Shown: in pieces, positions 10,732-20,936 of the stretch
How the letters are laid out: each line of letters opens with the position of its first letter
Position numbering within the stretch: the stretch's first letter is position 1
Origin: Tetracentron sinense
Taxonomy: Eukaryota; Streptophyta; Magnoliopsida; Trochodendrales; Trochodendraceae
Direction: 5' to 3'
NCBI GenBank assembly: GCA_015143295.1
Contig: CM026565.1
Span: 29,706,052 to 29,770,051 of the forward strand
Length of the DNA: 64,000 nucleotides
The notes under the pieces: generated by a model
What the model saw: the letters and a program-made list of their open reading frames with translations, nothing else
Told to the model about the DNA's origin: nothing
Database searches by the model: none
Translations under genes and position numbers: made by a program

Positions 10732-13290
10732 ATGCCGATATCAGTAGTTTGTTGTTATGACGGTGAGTGGAACATTGACGACCGTGTTCGAGGGTACGTG
10801 TACAGTGGTGGAAAATCAAAGTTGTTGCAATTATCTTCGAAAATGACATATGACAAACTATTGGATAAAGTTTATCAATTGACTAACACTCGACTGGAAG
10901 AGTATGAGATTATAGTGAGGTGTTTGATTCCTACACCAGCGCCAATCCCTCCCAGTGATATTACAGACGATGAAGAGTTGCGGGCATTTCTTTCACATGT
11001 CAGGAAAGTAGAAAAAAAATACTTGCCGCCATTATATATATCGAAGGTGAGGAAATCTGTACCAGAACCACAGTTTGGTTTGAATGATGCGAGTTGTGAA
11101 TATCAGCGTGTTCAGGAGGTTGTTGATCCTCATATTCAGGAGACTGTCATTCCTTTCTATAAGGGGACTCATATTCAAGAGGCTGAAAATGATAACGGTG
11201 ATGAATGTTTAAAAAGTATAGACTCAAGCTCAAGTAATGAAGATGAACATGATTTTTATAGTGATTTTAATCAAGATGAAGATGTAGCAACATACGGTGT
11301 CTGCGATAAGCTTGAAGACTTTTTACATAGGGAGGCAACAGCAGAGTGGGACACAAGGACTATACACTCTTATACCCCGCATGCTGATATTCCTAGTTCC
11401 TCAGCGTCTGCTTTTCGTCGAGTAAGACAAGTAGATACAGAAGCTCATCCAGAAGCATCACCACAAGCTCATCCAGAATCGTCAGCACAAGCTCCATCAT
11501 CACCACAAGCTCCCGTACAATCACTGGCAAATGTGATGCAACTAAATGATGGTGTAGATGACTATGTAAATTGGGAAACATCAGAGTTTGAAACTGGAGT
11601 GGAAGCTGGTGAAATATCGCTTGGGAAATTATTTAAGGACAAAAGACGTCTACAAAATGTACTGTCTAGATATGCGATGCGAAACAATTTTCAATTCAAG
11701 GTTATGGATTCAAATCAACAAAAGTACACAGTTAGATGTCTTATAGATAATTGCACCTGGAGGTTGCGTGCATCGAAAGTGAATGAGGTTGGTGTTTTCA
11801 AAATAAAGACTTATAATTCACATCACTCTTGTGGATATCCCTTAGGTAGTACCGATCATCGACAAGCAACTAGTTTAGTTGTGAGTGACATGGTTGTGGA
11901 ATGTATTGAGGCAAATGTCTCGTATAAGCCCAAAGAGATTATTCATGATGTGTGGGAAGAATATGGGGTTAGAATGAGTTATAAGAAAGCTTGGAAAGCT
12001 AAGGAGATTGCCATTGAAACAGTTAGAGGTTCATACGACCACTCTTATACTGAACTCCCTGCCTATTTTCATGAACTTAAAAGGACAAATCCAGGCACAC
12101 TAACAGCAATAGTGGCTGACCCTGAAAATGGGGCATTTGAAAGATGTTTTATGGCTCTTGGACCGTGTATTCGAAGTTTTCAGAGGACTTTACGGAAAGT
12201 GGTAGCCATTGATGGGACACATTTAAAGGGAAAGTACAAAGGAATACTAATTGCCGCAACAGTTCTAGACGGAGACAATCACATATTTCCAGTTGCCCTT
12301 GGGATAGCGGAGTCGGAGAATAATGTTACTTACAATTTTTTCTTAACTCAATTATCAAGAGCACTTGGACACATAGATGATCTAGTGATTGTAACAGATC
12401 GACATGTTAGTTTGATAAGCCAAGTCCCTGTTGTATTCCCACATGCAATTCATGGCTACTGCGCATTCCACATTAGCCAAAATATGTATGCAACATTCAA
12501 GGATAAGCAATTGTTTCCGTATTTCTGGAAAGCCGTGAAGACATGTAGAGAAAGCAAGTTTCATGAGATAATGGCAGAACTCGCAACTGCAAACCCTCTC
12601 GTTGTGCAATGGTTGGATGCAATACCAAAAGAGAAATGGGCCCGAGCCTTTTATAGTGCGAAGAGGTATAATGTGCTGACTACGAACATAACCGAGAGTT
12701 TGAATAGTTTGCTGAAAGAAGCAAGAGAATATCCAGTCACTATGCTTTTGGAGAATGTGCGACTGAAGGTACAAAATATGTTCTACAACTGAAAAATCAG
12801 TGCTATGCAAATGAATGGCAGGCTAACAACATGGGCCGAAGAGCAAATACAAAAGGGACAATCACAGGCACGTTATTTAGATTCTCATGGAATTGCTATG
12901 TATCAGTATTATGTGGTTGGAAAAAACAATCGAGATACTGTGAAGCTTCTGGATGGGAATTGCACTTGTGGGAAATTCTATAAAATAGGGTTGCCTTGTG
13001 AACATGCCTTGGCTGGATGTAGAAAGTATCGGGTAGATCCATACAACTATTGTTCGCCATTCTACACATCACTAACGTACCAAGCCACCTACCAAGAGTC
13101 AATATATCCACTGCTTGACAAAAAATCATGGGACCTCCCACCTGAAATCATGGTAGAGATGGAGAGGATTAAACCACCGGTGGGAAGAAGACGTTCAGGA
13201 AGGCCGAAGAAGAATAGAATTCTCTCACAGGGTGAGGAAAGGTCCACTGTAAGATGTGGAAGATGTAAACAAACTGGGCACAATAGGTAA
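10732..13290 (+). pseudogene. mudrA-like: MuDR-type MULE transposase with in-frame stops
   Basis: I start at the ATG at 10732 (MPISVVCCYDGEW); the longer frame opens with TTG. The frame is open for 686 codons, meets TGA at 12790-12792, and resumes in the same frame to TAA at 13288. Domains in order: the N-terminal region of MuDR proteins; a zinc-binding DNA-binding region at residues ~293-370 (CLIDNCTWRLRA ... HHSC); and the DDE domain with Asp in AIDGTHL (~493), Asp in VTDRH (~556) and a candidate Glu near 607-614. Past the first stop are a SWIM zinc finger (CTCGKF ... CEHALA) and a Cys-x2-Cys-x4-His zinc knuckle at the second stop. The second stop overlaps a possible splice donor (AG|GTAAAC), so it may instead be an exon end. 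The enzyme would cut at the terminal inverted repeats; this copy is probably inactive. Confidence 0.88.
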
Positions 13291-13439
13291 ACATGTAATA
13301 ATCTTGTTCCCCATGGTGGTTGAGTGTAGTGTCTAATGTTGAATGTAATGAAAAACATGTAATGCTTAATGAATGGTTGGTTTGAAGGTTCTTTATTATT
13401 TATCCAATATTATAGAATCTCAAAAAAGATGGAAAAAGA

Positions 13440-13985
13440 CAGAAAGTGGGAATAAAATGCCGAAAGTGATAGGAAAATACCGAAAATGGCAATAAAATGA
13501 CGAAAATGGCTACTGGATTGGAACAGAAAAATACCGAAATTGACAGGGAAAAACCGAAAAATGCCGAAAATGGCTACTGGAAATGGCAAAAATGCTGAAA
13601 ATGACTGCTAAAATTCAACAGAAAAATGTCGAAATGGACAGAAAAATACCGAAATTGGCTAAAAATGCCGAAAATGGGTACTGAAAATGGCAAAATTGCC
13701 GAATTTGACAGAAAAATGGCGAAAATGGGTACTGAAAATGGCAAAAATGCCGAAAATACAGTACTGCAGAATACCGAAAATGGGACTGTAATATCGAAAA
13801 TTGATCCTGTTATGCCGAAAATGCCTACTAGACAGTGTAAAATGCCGAAAATCAGCCATGTTAAGCCGAAAATGGCTACTGGAAATTGGCACAAAATGCC
13901 GAAATTGAGCCCTGTTATGCCGAAAATGGCTACTGGGACACTCTAAAATGCCGAAATGGAGCCCTATAAAACTGAAAATAATCTG
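13440..13985 (+). repeat. Central array of CCGAAAAT-type repeats between the two MULE genes
   Basis: Degenerate units ACCGAAAATGGCTACTGG recur every 20-40 bases. Open frames on either strand across it are by-products of the repetition. It separates the convergent 3' ends of the transposase and protease genes. Confidence 0.85.
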
Positions 13986-14250
13986 TAATATGACGAAAAA
14001 ATCAAAATTCTGCACTGGATATTGTAATAAATGACGAAAATCATCTCTAAATACACAATATTACAGGACTGTACACAAATAGTCCATAAGAAGTCAATAT
14101 TACAACATTACAACATCATCACAACAATCCATAATAGTACATCACAACCCATCCATAATAGTCTATCAAGAAACTGCACCCCGGCCTATCTTCTCCCTCC
14201 TCTTCATCATGGGACCTCAGCATCCAACATTGGGACGTTATCACAGCCCA

Positions 14251-17200
14251 TCACGCCTTCACTGACCCCATCATAACATCGAAAGCTATTCGCTTCCGCA
14301 TTGAAGATATATCGTCCTACAAAAATAGTTAGAAAAAGTCAGTATGCTACAAATGATTGATGATATTTACCAATGGATGTACAAATACCTGAGTGAACGT
14401 AATGGGTAAGTCAGCGCATAAGAAGTCAATATATTTCATAACGAATACTCCACAGTCCCGACTGAATATGCAAAACAAACAGTTACAGTTGCTTAGGATG
14501 AGTCATGTTAGTGTATTGGTAAATATAAGATTAAATGTTTTAGAAAGACTTACGTATTCTTCTGTTTTGGTATATTTTTGACTTCTATGACCTCCCATTT
14601 TTGACCTATGAAGGCTGAGTTGTCACCACACATGTGAAACAGTGCAGGCATCCTCACTGTGATAGCTGAGATATGATCTCCATGTTGTAATGCCGGGTGT
14701 GGGAAAAATGAGTCGAAGAGGAGGATACGCCTTGTGGGGGGTTCAAGCACAACCAATAGCCAGTGACTAGCGGGGTTCACAGGGAAGTATATCCTTTCAC
14801 ATTCCCACATGGGGGTCCCTCCTCGAACCCCCATGATAGCGGCCTTCATATCTGGCCCCACCCGACTAGTCATGTCCTCAGTCAGGTTCTTGGAATTCAA
14901 AGTTGAATGGTAGGTGTCCAAAAAGTGACACTCCTTGAATAACGAATACTGAAACATAACGAACATTATTGTTACTTAGAAATTGCGGATATACATTGGA
15001 TAAATGTATATATTGGATAAACTAAAACATAACAAAAGTATTATGAGTTACCGTGAACCAAGTTTTGCCAAAAGCGCAGACTTGATTGTATTTCGAGGAG
15101 TATTGCTCCTTTCTTTGAGCCAATAACTCCGTATACATGTCAATTTGCTGTCATATTTATCCAATGTTAGATAATGTCACAAAAGAATACCGAAAATAAC
15201 GATAATGGATAGTGATAGTACTACCGAAAATGGTCCTCAACTATTGAAAATGGATGTACAAATGAGAATTAAATACCGAAAATGGGTGCTGTAATGGCGA
15301 AAATGGGTACTGGATTCATTATTAAAACCACTGAAGTACCGAAAATTACACAGACAAATACCGAAAATGGCTCTGAAATACCGAAAATGGCTACTGGATT
15401 CATCAATTAAACCACAGAAATACCGAAAATTACACTGAAATACCGAAAATGGCTACTGGATTCATCATTAAAACCACTGAAATACCGAAAATTATACAGA
15501 AATACCGAAAATGGCTACTGGATTCATCATTAAAACCACTGAAATACCGAAAATTATACAGAAATACCGAAAATGGCTACTGGATTCAGCATTAAAACCA
15601 CTGAAATACCGAAAATTATACAGAAATACCGAAAATGGCTACTGGATTCATCATTAAAACCCCTGAAATACCGAAAATTATACAGAAATACCGAAAATGG
15701 CTACTGGATTCAGCATTAAAACCACTGAAATACCGAAAATTATACAGAAATACCAAAAATGGCTACTGGATTCATCATTAAAACCACTGAAATACAGAAA
15801 ATGAAACTGAAATACCGATACTGAAACTGAAATACCGAAAATAGTTACTGGATTCATCAATAGAAGTACTGGGTTTACCAATGAATCAATCCACGTAGTT
15901 GAGCTAGAAATCCCTCCCACAATATCCGCTGTCACCATCACCTTGTCAATCAAAATTGAAGTTGCTCCCGACTTTATGAAATCGCGCAGTTGCTTCGACT
16001 CCTCTTTTGATAAAGGATTTTTGGGGTTAGCAGCTCCAATTGTCATTTTCCTTCCTTTCATTTGAATGAAAGGGGATCGCAGATATTGAGACTTCACTAC
16101 CGGTCTCTTTGACACCTGCATATATTGCCAAATATAAGTTCCGGCTTGATGAAAACCCATTTCACAGACTCTCATTACACGTCTTAGGAATGTAAACACA
16201 CACCTCTAGAAGGTCTTCAAGCCCCTTCGAATCTGCACCCCCCTTCGAATCTACGGGAGTCAACTCAATGATGGGATCCATCTTCTCATCAATGAAAGAA
16301 TGTCCCTGTGTCGGCGCTGCTTCGGGAGTGAAGATGGGATCCATCTTCTCATCAACGAAAGAATGTCCCTGTGTCGGCGCTGCTTCGGGACTCAATATGG
16401 GAGATATCTTATCACTGAAAGATTTTTGATCACCAGAAGTTTTTTCATCTTTTTTTTGTTGCGCTGCCCATTGCTGAAACAAGCTTTTTATTTGCGGGGA
16501 TACTCGCTCAACAACTCGGTCGACAACTTGGTCAACAACTCGATCAACAACTCGGTCAAAATAACGGTCTAAAACTCTCTCCATTGCCCGCTCAACGGAG
16601 GAATTGATATCATGAACCTGAAAATATTGAACATTAAACAACTAGTAAGTAAAAATCCCGAAAATTAGACAATTTATATGTCAAAATGTCGAAAATCATA
16701 AAAAATAATCACAATCAATATTTGTACCCTTTTTGACCTCTGCTCGAACCTTCTCTTCTTCGCCGGAGATGGGGCTGGACTTACATCATCATCACCATCA
16801 CCCCCATCGCTACCACCACCGTCACTATCACTACCATCACCCCCATCACCATCACCACCATCACTATCACCCTCCCCCTCCTCATCATCCTCCTCCTCCT
16901 CCTCATCCTCCTCCCCCTCCTCATCATCATCCTCCTCCCCCTCCTCATCATCATCACCCTCAGCACTCAATCGTGCTAACACATCCTTCACAACCTGCTG
17001 CTCCTTCTCTGCAGGAGTAGGCTTTATATTGCTCAGCTTGATCTGTAAAACAACAAAGGATATGTTATAAAATAACAAATGATCTGTAAAATAACAAAGG
17101 ATATTGCAAGTTAAATATTGTAAAACAACAACTCCAATTACATACTTTACTTAAATTGAATATGGCATTTGCAAGTGACTTGTAGCTGAGATAGGATGTA

Positions 17201-18074
17201 TTCGCCCACCGCAGAACCCGTGGGAATGTCATCGTACCTAGGGGTGCATTACGAGAACACAGCCTCCCAAGTGCTGGGATGCACTCATAAGCCCAAATCT
17301 GACATCAATCATAAATTTTACTATTAGTTCAAGTAGAAGTAAACACAAATTAGCTAACACGGAAAATTTACAAAATTTAGGTAGTCATATGTTTACCTGG
17401 AAGGCAAGAGTACATCCGTTTATATTGTACTGCTTCTTCGTATAAAGAGCAGTTTCTAGGCCAACCTTGCACAACTCAAAACCCAAAGTTCCCCATGGGT
17501 ATTTGTTGAAGGCCTCCCAATCATCCACTAGGCACAAATGGCCTCTGTTAACACCCACATGCGTGCCGGTGCCTACGAGCAACAACTCAATAAAGAGGAC
17601 CAGTGATAGCTTCACCGCATCCATATGATCATCACATCCCTTGAACTCCTCAAGAAGCCTTGCCTTTTTAATCACCGCCAACTTTTGAAACTTTCGATAC
17701 TTGAGAGAGGTTGGTGGCGCTTCATCTTTAAGGACCGGAGCCTTAGACACTTGGGCATTAAGGCCCATGATCAGAGTAAAGTCCAACACTGTGAACTCTA
17801 CACTCTTCCCGCATACTTCGAAGCGTAACCCTCCTTTACGCCTCTGTAGAAAATGGTGGATTGCTTGGCCACACAATGGTATTTTAGGTATGTTGTAAAG
17901 GTGGGCAAAGCAGCTCTCCATCCAAATTCTTTTTCTCTCTGGATTGGCCTCTAATAATGGTTTTATCTCGTCAAACCATATCGTTTGGGAGCATTTAATC
18001 GAAGGAAAATATTTATCTTCTTTCTCTTTTCTCTTTTTCTTTTCCCTACCGGCTTTTCTCTTTGTACGAGGCAT
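14251..18074 (-). CDS. Ulp1-like C48 cysteine peptidase with DUF1985-type N-terminus, carried by the MULE
   Basis: My splice model has nine exons: 18074-17397, 17298-17146, 17042-16728, 16617-16204, 16115-15879, 15147-15052, 14948-14554, 14461-14389 and 14316-14251. All introns are GT-AG and phases agree, giving 2427 nt or 808 aa with no stop. Exons 1-2 (residues 1-277) are a basic start followed by a region like DUF1985, common in such MULE proteins (MGLNAQ, WAYECIPALG). Exon 3 is an Asp/Glu/Gly-rich acidic tract. Exon 4 has a VVDRVVDQ heptad stretch and two copies of PEAAPTQGHSF. Exons 6-9 are the peptidase: His693 (ASHWLLVV), Asp710 (LLFDSF), Gln760 and Cys766 (RDCGVFVMKY). The 17-residue His-Asp and 6-residue Gln-Cys spacings match yeast Ulp1 (514, 531, 574, 580). 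The family removes SUMO-like tags; the substrate here is unknown. The 5-6 intron holds the 15.2-15.8 kb repeat array. Confidence 0.82.
15185..15845 (+). repeat. Tandem array, ~63-bp unit, inside an intron of the C48 gene
   Basis: About seven copies of a unit containing ACCGAAAATGGCTACTGG, ATTCATCATTAAAACCACTG and ATACCGAAAATTATACAG occur between 15360 and 15790, with degenerate copies on both sides. Each unit carries two CCGAAAAT words. The high copy-to-copy similarity points to recent expansion. Confidence 0.9.
16780..16975 (-). repeat. CAT/CTC microsatellite encoding the acidic tract
   Basis: Repeated CATCACCATC and CTCCTCCTC words on the plus strand encode the Asp/Glu/Gly/Ser-rich run of exon 3. 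His- and Pro-rich frames on the opposite strand are shadows. Confidence 0.85.
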
Positions 18075-18154
18075 CTTGTCGCTGCAAAATTGAAAAACAA
18101 TAAACACTATCATAACAATAACCATCAAAAGTACTGACAATAACCAGTCATAGC

Positions 18155-18880
18155 AAAAAATACCGAAAATAAGTACTGGGATAACAGAAAAATACCGAAA
18201 ATAGGCACTGGGATAACAGAAAAATACCGAAAATAGGCACTGGGATAACAGAAAAATACCGAAAATAGGCACTGGGATAACAGAAAAATACCGAAAATAG
18301 GCACTGGGATAACAGAAAAATACCGAAAATAGGCACTGGGATAACAGAAAATACCGAAAATAGGCACTGTCATCACAGAAAAATACCGAAAATATGCACT
18401 GCCAGGCAGAAAAACACCGAAAATAGGCACTGCCAGGACACAAAAACATCGAAAATGGCAGTCATGAAAGCAAAATACCGAAAATTTACTCTGCCAGGAC
18501 ACAAAAATACCGAAATATCGAAATTGCTGTATTTTTGCCGAAATTAAGCACAAAACCATCGAAAATGCATTATAACATAACCATTGAAAATCCCGAAATT
18601 GGGCTCAACATCAACAATAATACCGAAAAAACAATGTCATAATTGAATAATACTGAAAATAAGCAAAAACATAAATATACCGAAAATAAGCATTGATAAC
18701 TGAAAATACCGAAAATGAGTAAAAAAACACCGAAAATGGTCGTAAGAACCATCGAAATTGCAATGTATTTTTGCCGAAAATAAACTCAAAAGGGTCGAAA
18801 ATGCACTTTTAATTCACCATTGAAAATCACGAAAAATGAGCAAAAATTAATAATAATACCAAAAATGGTTAATCATAACC
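18155..18880 (+). repeat. Right array of CCGAAAAT-type repeats upstream of the C48 gene
   Basis: Seven near-identical 32-bp units (ACCGAAAATAGGCACTGGGA followed by TAACAGAAAAAT) lie at 18162-18385, with degenerate units to 18880. The array sits directly 5' of the C48 gene start, so it may overlap its promoter. Open frames through it are repeat artefacts. Confidence 0.9.
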
Positions 18881-18975
18881 ATCGAAAATGGTTACTTGAA
18901 AGCATCGAAAATGAAGTCGTTAACTGTGGGGCCCATTTTTAGGTTTGAAATTTTATTAAAAACCGCTAAAACTTA

Positions 18976-19120
18976 CAGGGTTGTTCTTCTTCTTCTTCGG
19001 GGTTGTTCTTCTTCTTCTTCTTCGGCTTCTTCTTCTTCTTCTTCTTCTTCGGCTTCTTCTTCTTCTTCTTCTTCTTCGGCTTCTTCTTCTTCTTCTTCTT
19101 CTTCTTCTTCTTCTTCTTTA
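18976..19120 (+). repeat. (CTT)n microsatellite in the MULE right subterminal region
   Basis: Long CTT runs interrupted by CGG occur here. A shorter, inverted GAA tract (9896-9925) sits at a comparable place near the left end. Poly-Ser and poly-Leu frames here are not genes. Confidence 0.9.
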
Positions 19121-19365
19121 CGCTATTACGAAGCCCGTAGAGTTCCGGATGTACTGGGTACCCAAGGGTTCTACTTTGGGGAAGGATTTGCAGGTTTCAA
19201 ATTTGCGCCTTGAAGGATTTCGGATCACAGGATAACCGAGGGCTTCAGGATAACCGAGGGTTCGTAACCGAGCTTCAGCTTGGGAAGAAAGCTTTGACAG
19301 CAAGCCAGGGGTATTTTGGGGAGAAAATGCGAAGGGGCAGCACGTGCACTTGGCTCGCACGCGTG

Positions 19366-19448
19366 GGAGCCTACAAAAATAAGTTTTCAAACCCGGAGCC
19401 CATATACGGGTTTTTTCATAATGCGGGGCCCAAATCCGTATTTTCCTC
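19366..19448 (-). repeat. MULE right terminal inverted repeat
   Basis: Inverted partner of 9585-9668, ending CCGTATTTTCCTC on the plus strand, directly followed by the TTAATGCCA duplication at 19449-19457. Confidence 0.88.
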
Positions 19449-19640
19449 TTAATGCCAAACTAATTTATCATCAGCCCCCATTCGACTTATCAGCATCTTC
19501 CTAATTGCTTCCACTGAGTCGCGATGAAACATCTGTCGGATTTGGGGCATACACCAATTACTTGCTACAAGATCTACCAGGGTTGATACTGTCGTACCGT
19601 TTACAATTGCTCCCAACGCTGGAATTGGACGGACACGCAT
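19449..19640 (-). mobile_element. LINE relic, upstream part displaced by the MULE
   Basis: The minus-strand frame ends in a typical LINE spacer between reverse transcriptase and the zinc-binding region: VSTLVDLVASNWCMPQIRQM ... VEAIRKML ... DDKLVWH. The motif continues across the MULE at 9575-9484 (TKNDMFTVNSV), showing that one LINE was split. The left edge at about 19640 abuts the duplicated host unit (R2), so the LINE was already 5'-truncated on arrival. Confidence 0.8.
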
Positions 19641-20260
19641 ACCGAATATTTATGTTGAGATTAAGGGTAAATCATCATTTTTAAGTCATGTTAGTAAGTT
19701 TTATTTGTAATCTTTCCATTTTTAACCTTTTTTGTTCATTGTGGGGGAAAAAACGGACCTAGTAAAAATTCAACCATACAATGTTGGAGCATGAAATCAT
19801 GATATTCGCATCGACTTTCTACATCAAAATTTAGGAGTACCTCACCGACATGTTCCCCGATCCAGGTCAATTGTCAATTGAATTAAACATGCATGGTGCA
19901 TTTATTTGTTCTCTTAGGCCTTGTTTGGTTTAGATTATTACAGTCACAACTGATTATATAAAAAGTTCTATCATGAATAACCGCTATCATGAATAATACT
20001 ATTTGATTGTACTCTATTGAAAAACGATTGTTTGGTTATTTTAAAAGTAGATATTTTAGTCATTTTATAAAAGATATTTTGAATCTTGGCCTCAAACTTA
20101 AAGAGTCTTGTAAGACTTATTGGGTGCAAAATTGCATTCTTATGGTAATTCACAAGTAATTAAGTGATTATCCTTTGTAATCACCCTCTACGAGATTATG
20201 AAATTTTCAATTATTTACGTAATCACTTGCGATGGGTCAAACCAAACAATATTCCGTCAT
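19641..20260. repeat. Tandem duplication, copy B, R2 part
   Basis: Matches 6477-6657 and 7964-8262. It retains about 200 bases (19850-20060) missing from copy A, and shows an unfilled site for the 6658-7963 foldback. Confidence 0.8.
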
Positions 20261-20331
20261 AAGCTCAACATAATTAAGTGGTTAAATGGGATTAAATAGA
20301 TTATGATAATCTAAACCAAATGACCCCTTAG
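19917..20331. repeat. Miniature inverted-repeat element (TTTGGTTTAGATTA ends)
   Basis: The left end GGCCTTGTTTGGTTTAGATT is matched by inverted AATCTAAACCAAATGACCCC on the right. It is non-coding. Part is also present in the tandem copy at 8100-8262. The target duplication is uncertain (TTA on both sides). Confidence 0.55.
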
Positions 20332-20623
20332 TATCGTGCATTATGATGACAAAAGATTTTGCTAGCCTCCCTCTTCCCCTATTGCACTCTCATTTATTTT
20401 TGGGAGGTGAGAGGACTGGATTTTTTGGTGGTGGGCCACAAAGACATGATAAAATCCTTGTCTTCTTACCCTGAAAAGGAGAGACTGGGGCTAGAAAGCC
20501 AACCAATCCTTTCATGTTACCATATGCTGATGAAATTTATATGTATGTCAATAGCAATCATTTTTGAATCATTTTGATCAGAGCTCAAAATAAACCACAT
20601 TATATATTTATGGACATTGATAC

Positions 20624-20768
20624 TCAGACCGCATTAGGGCCAAGACCTCCGAGACCTAGCCCCTGTGCACGGGATTTCAGGTGGGGCCCATCATCACATG
20701 GTGGGCCCCACCTGAAATCCCGCACACAAGCGCGAGGTCTCGGAGGTCTCGGCCCTTATGCGGTCTCA
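20624..20768. repeat. Near-perfect GC-rich hairpin element B, copy 1
   Basis: The arms CAGACCGCATTAGGGCCAAG ... GGTGGGGCCCA and their inverse pair over about 65 bases with a very short loop (TCATCACA). A diverged relative is nested at 35484-35625. A transcript would fold into a long hairpin. Confidence 0.8.
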
Positions 20769-20936
20769 AAAAAATTTCCCTATATTTATTTTCCTGATAC
20801 AAACCTCAAATACATCAGGAAAGAAAAGAATCGTATCTTTATCCTGCTATGGAGCCACATAAAGAGGAACAGTAGTGTATGAATGGTGAATATTAGAACA
20901 AAGATAAAAGAAATAGGAAATCATTTGCTATTGTAT

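Larger units (their letters stand above)
9585..19448 (+). mobile_element. Mutator-like element (MULE) carrying MuDR transposase and a C48 protease gene
   Basis: The whole 9.86-kb element is delimited by inverted repeats and a perfect 9-bp target duplication, both hallmarks of Mutator insertion. It holds a MuDR-type transposase gene on the plus strand and a multi-exon Ulp1/C48 peptidase gene on the minus strand. This pairing is known from plant Kaonashi and CUMULE-type MULEs. The two genes converge, their 3' ends separated by about 1 kb of CCGAAAAT-type repeats. The element sits inside a minus-strand LINE. Clean ends and an exact target duplication suggest a fairly recent insertion, but the transposase frame carries stops, so this copy probably depends on transposase from elsewhere. 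Confidence 0.93.

Noticed and set aside
13440-13985. CRISPR-like spaced repeats
   Set aside because: Spacing is irregular, repeats are degenerate, and this is a plant nuclear transposon.
16733-17020. His/Pro-rich frame
   Set aside because: Antisense shadow of the acidic-tract microsatellite in the C48 gene.
18125-18559. Frames with repeated IFGIF and YFRYF words
   Set aside because: Translation of the 32-bp CCGAAAAT array; all frames are open only because the unit lacks stops.
18896-19213. Poly-Ser and poly-Leu frames
   Set aside because: CTT microsatellite.
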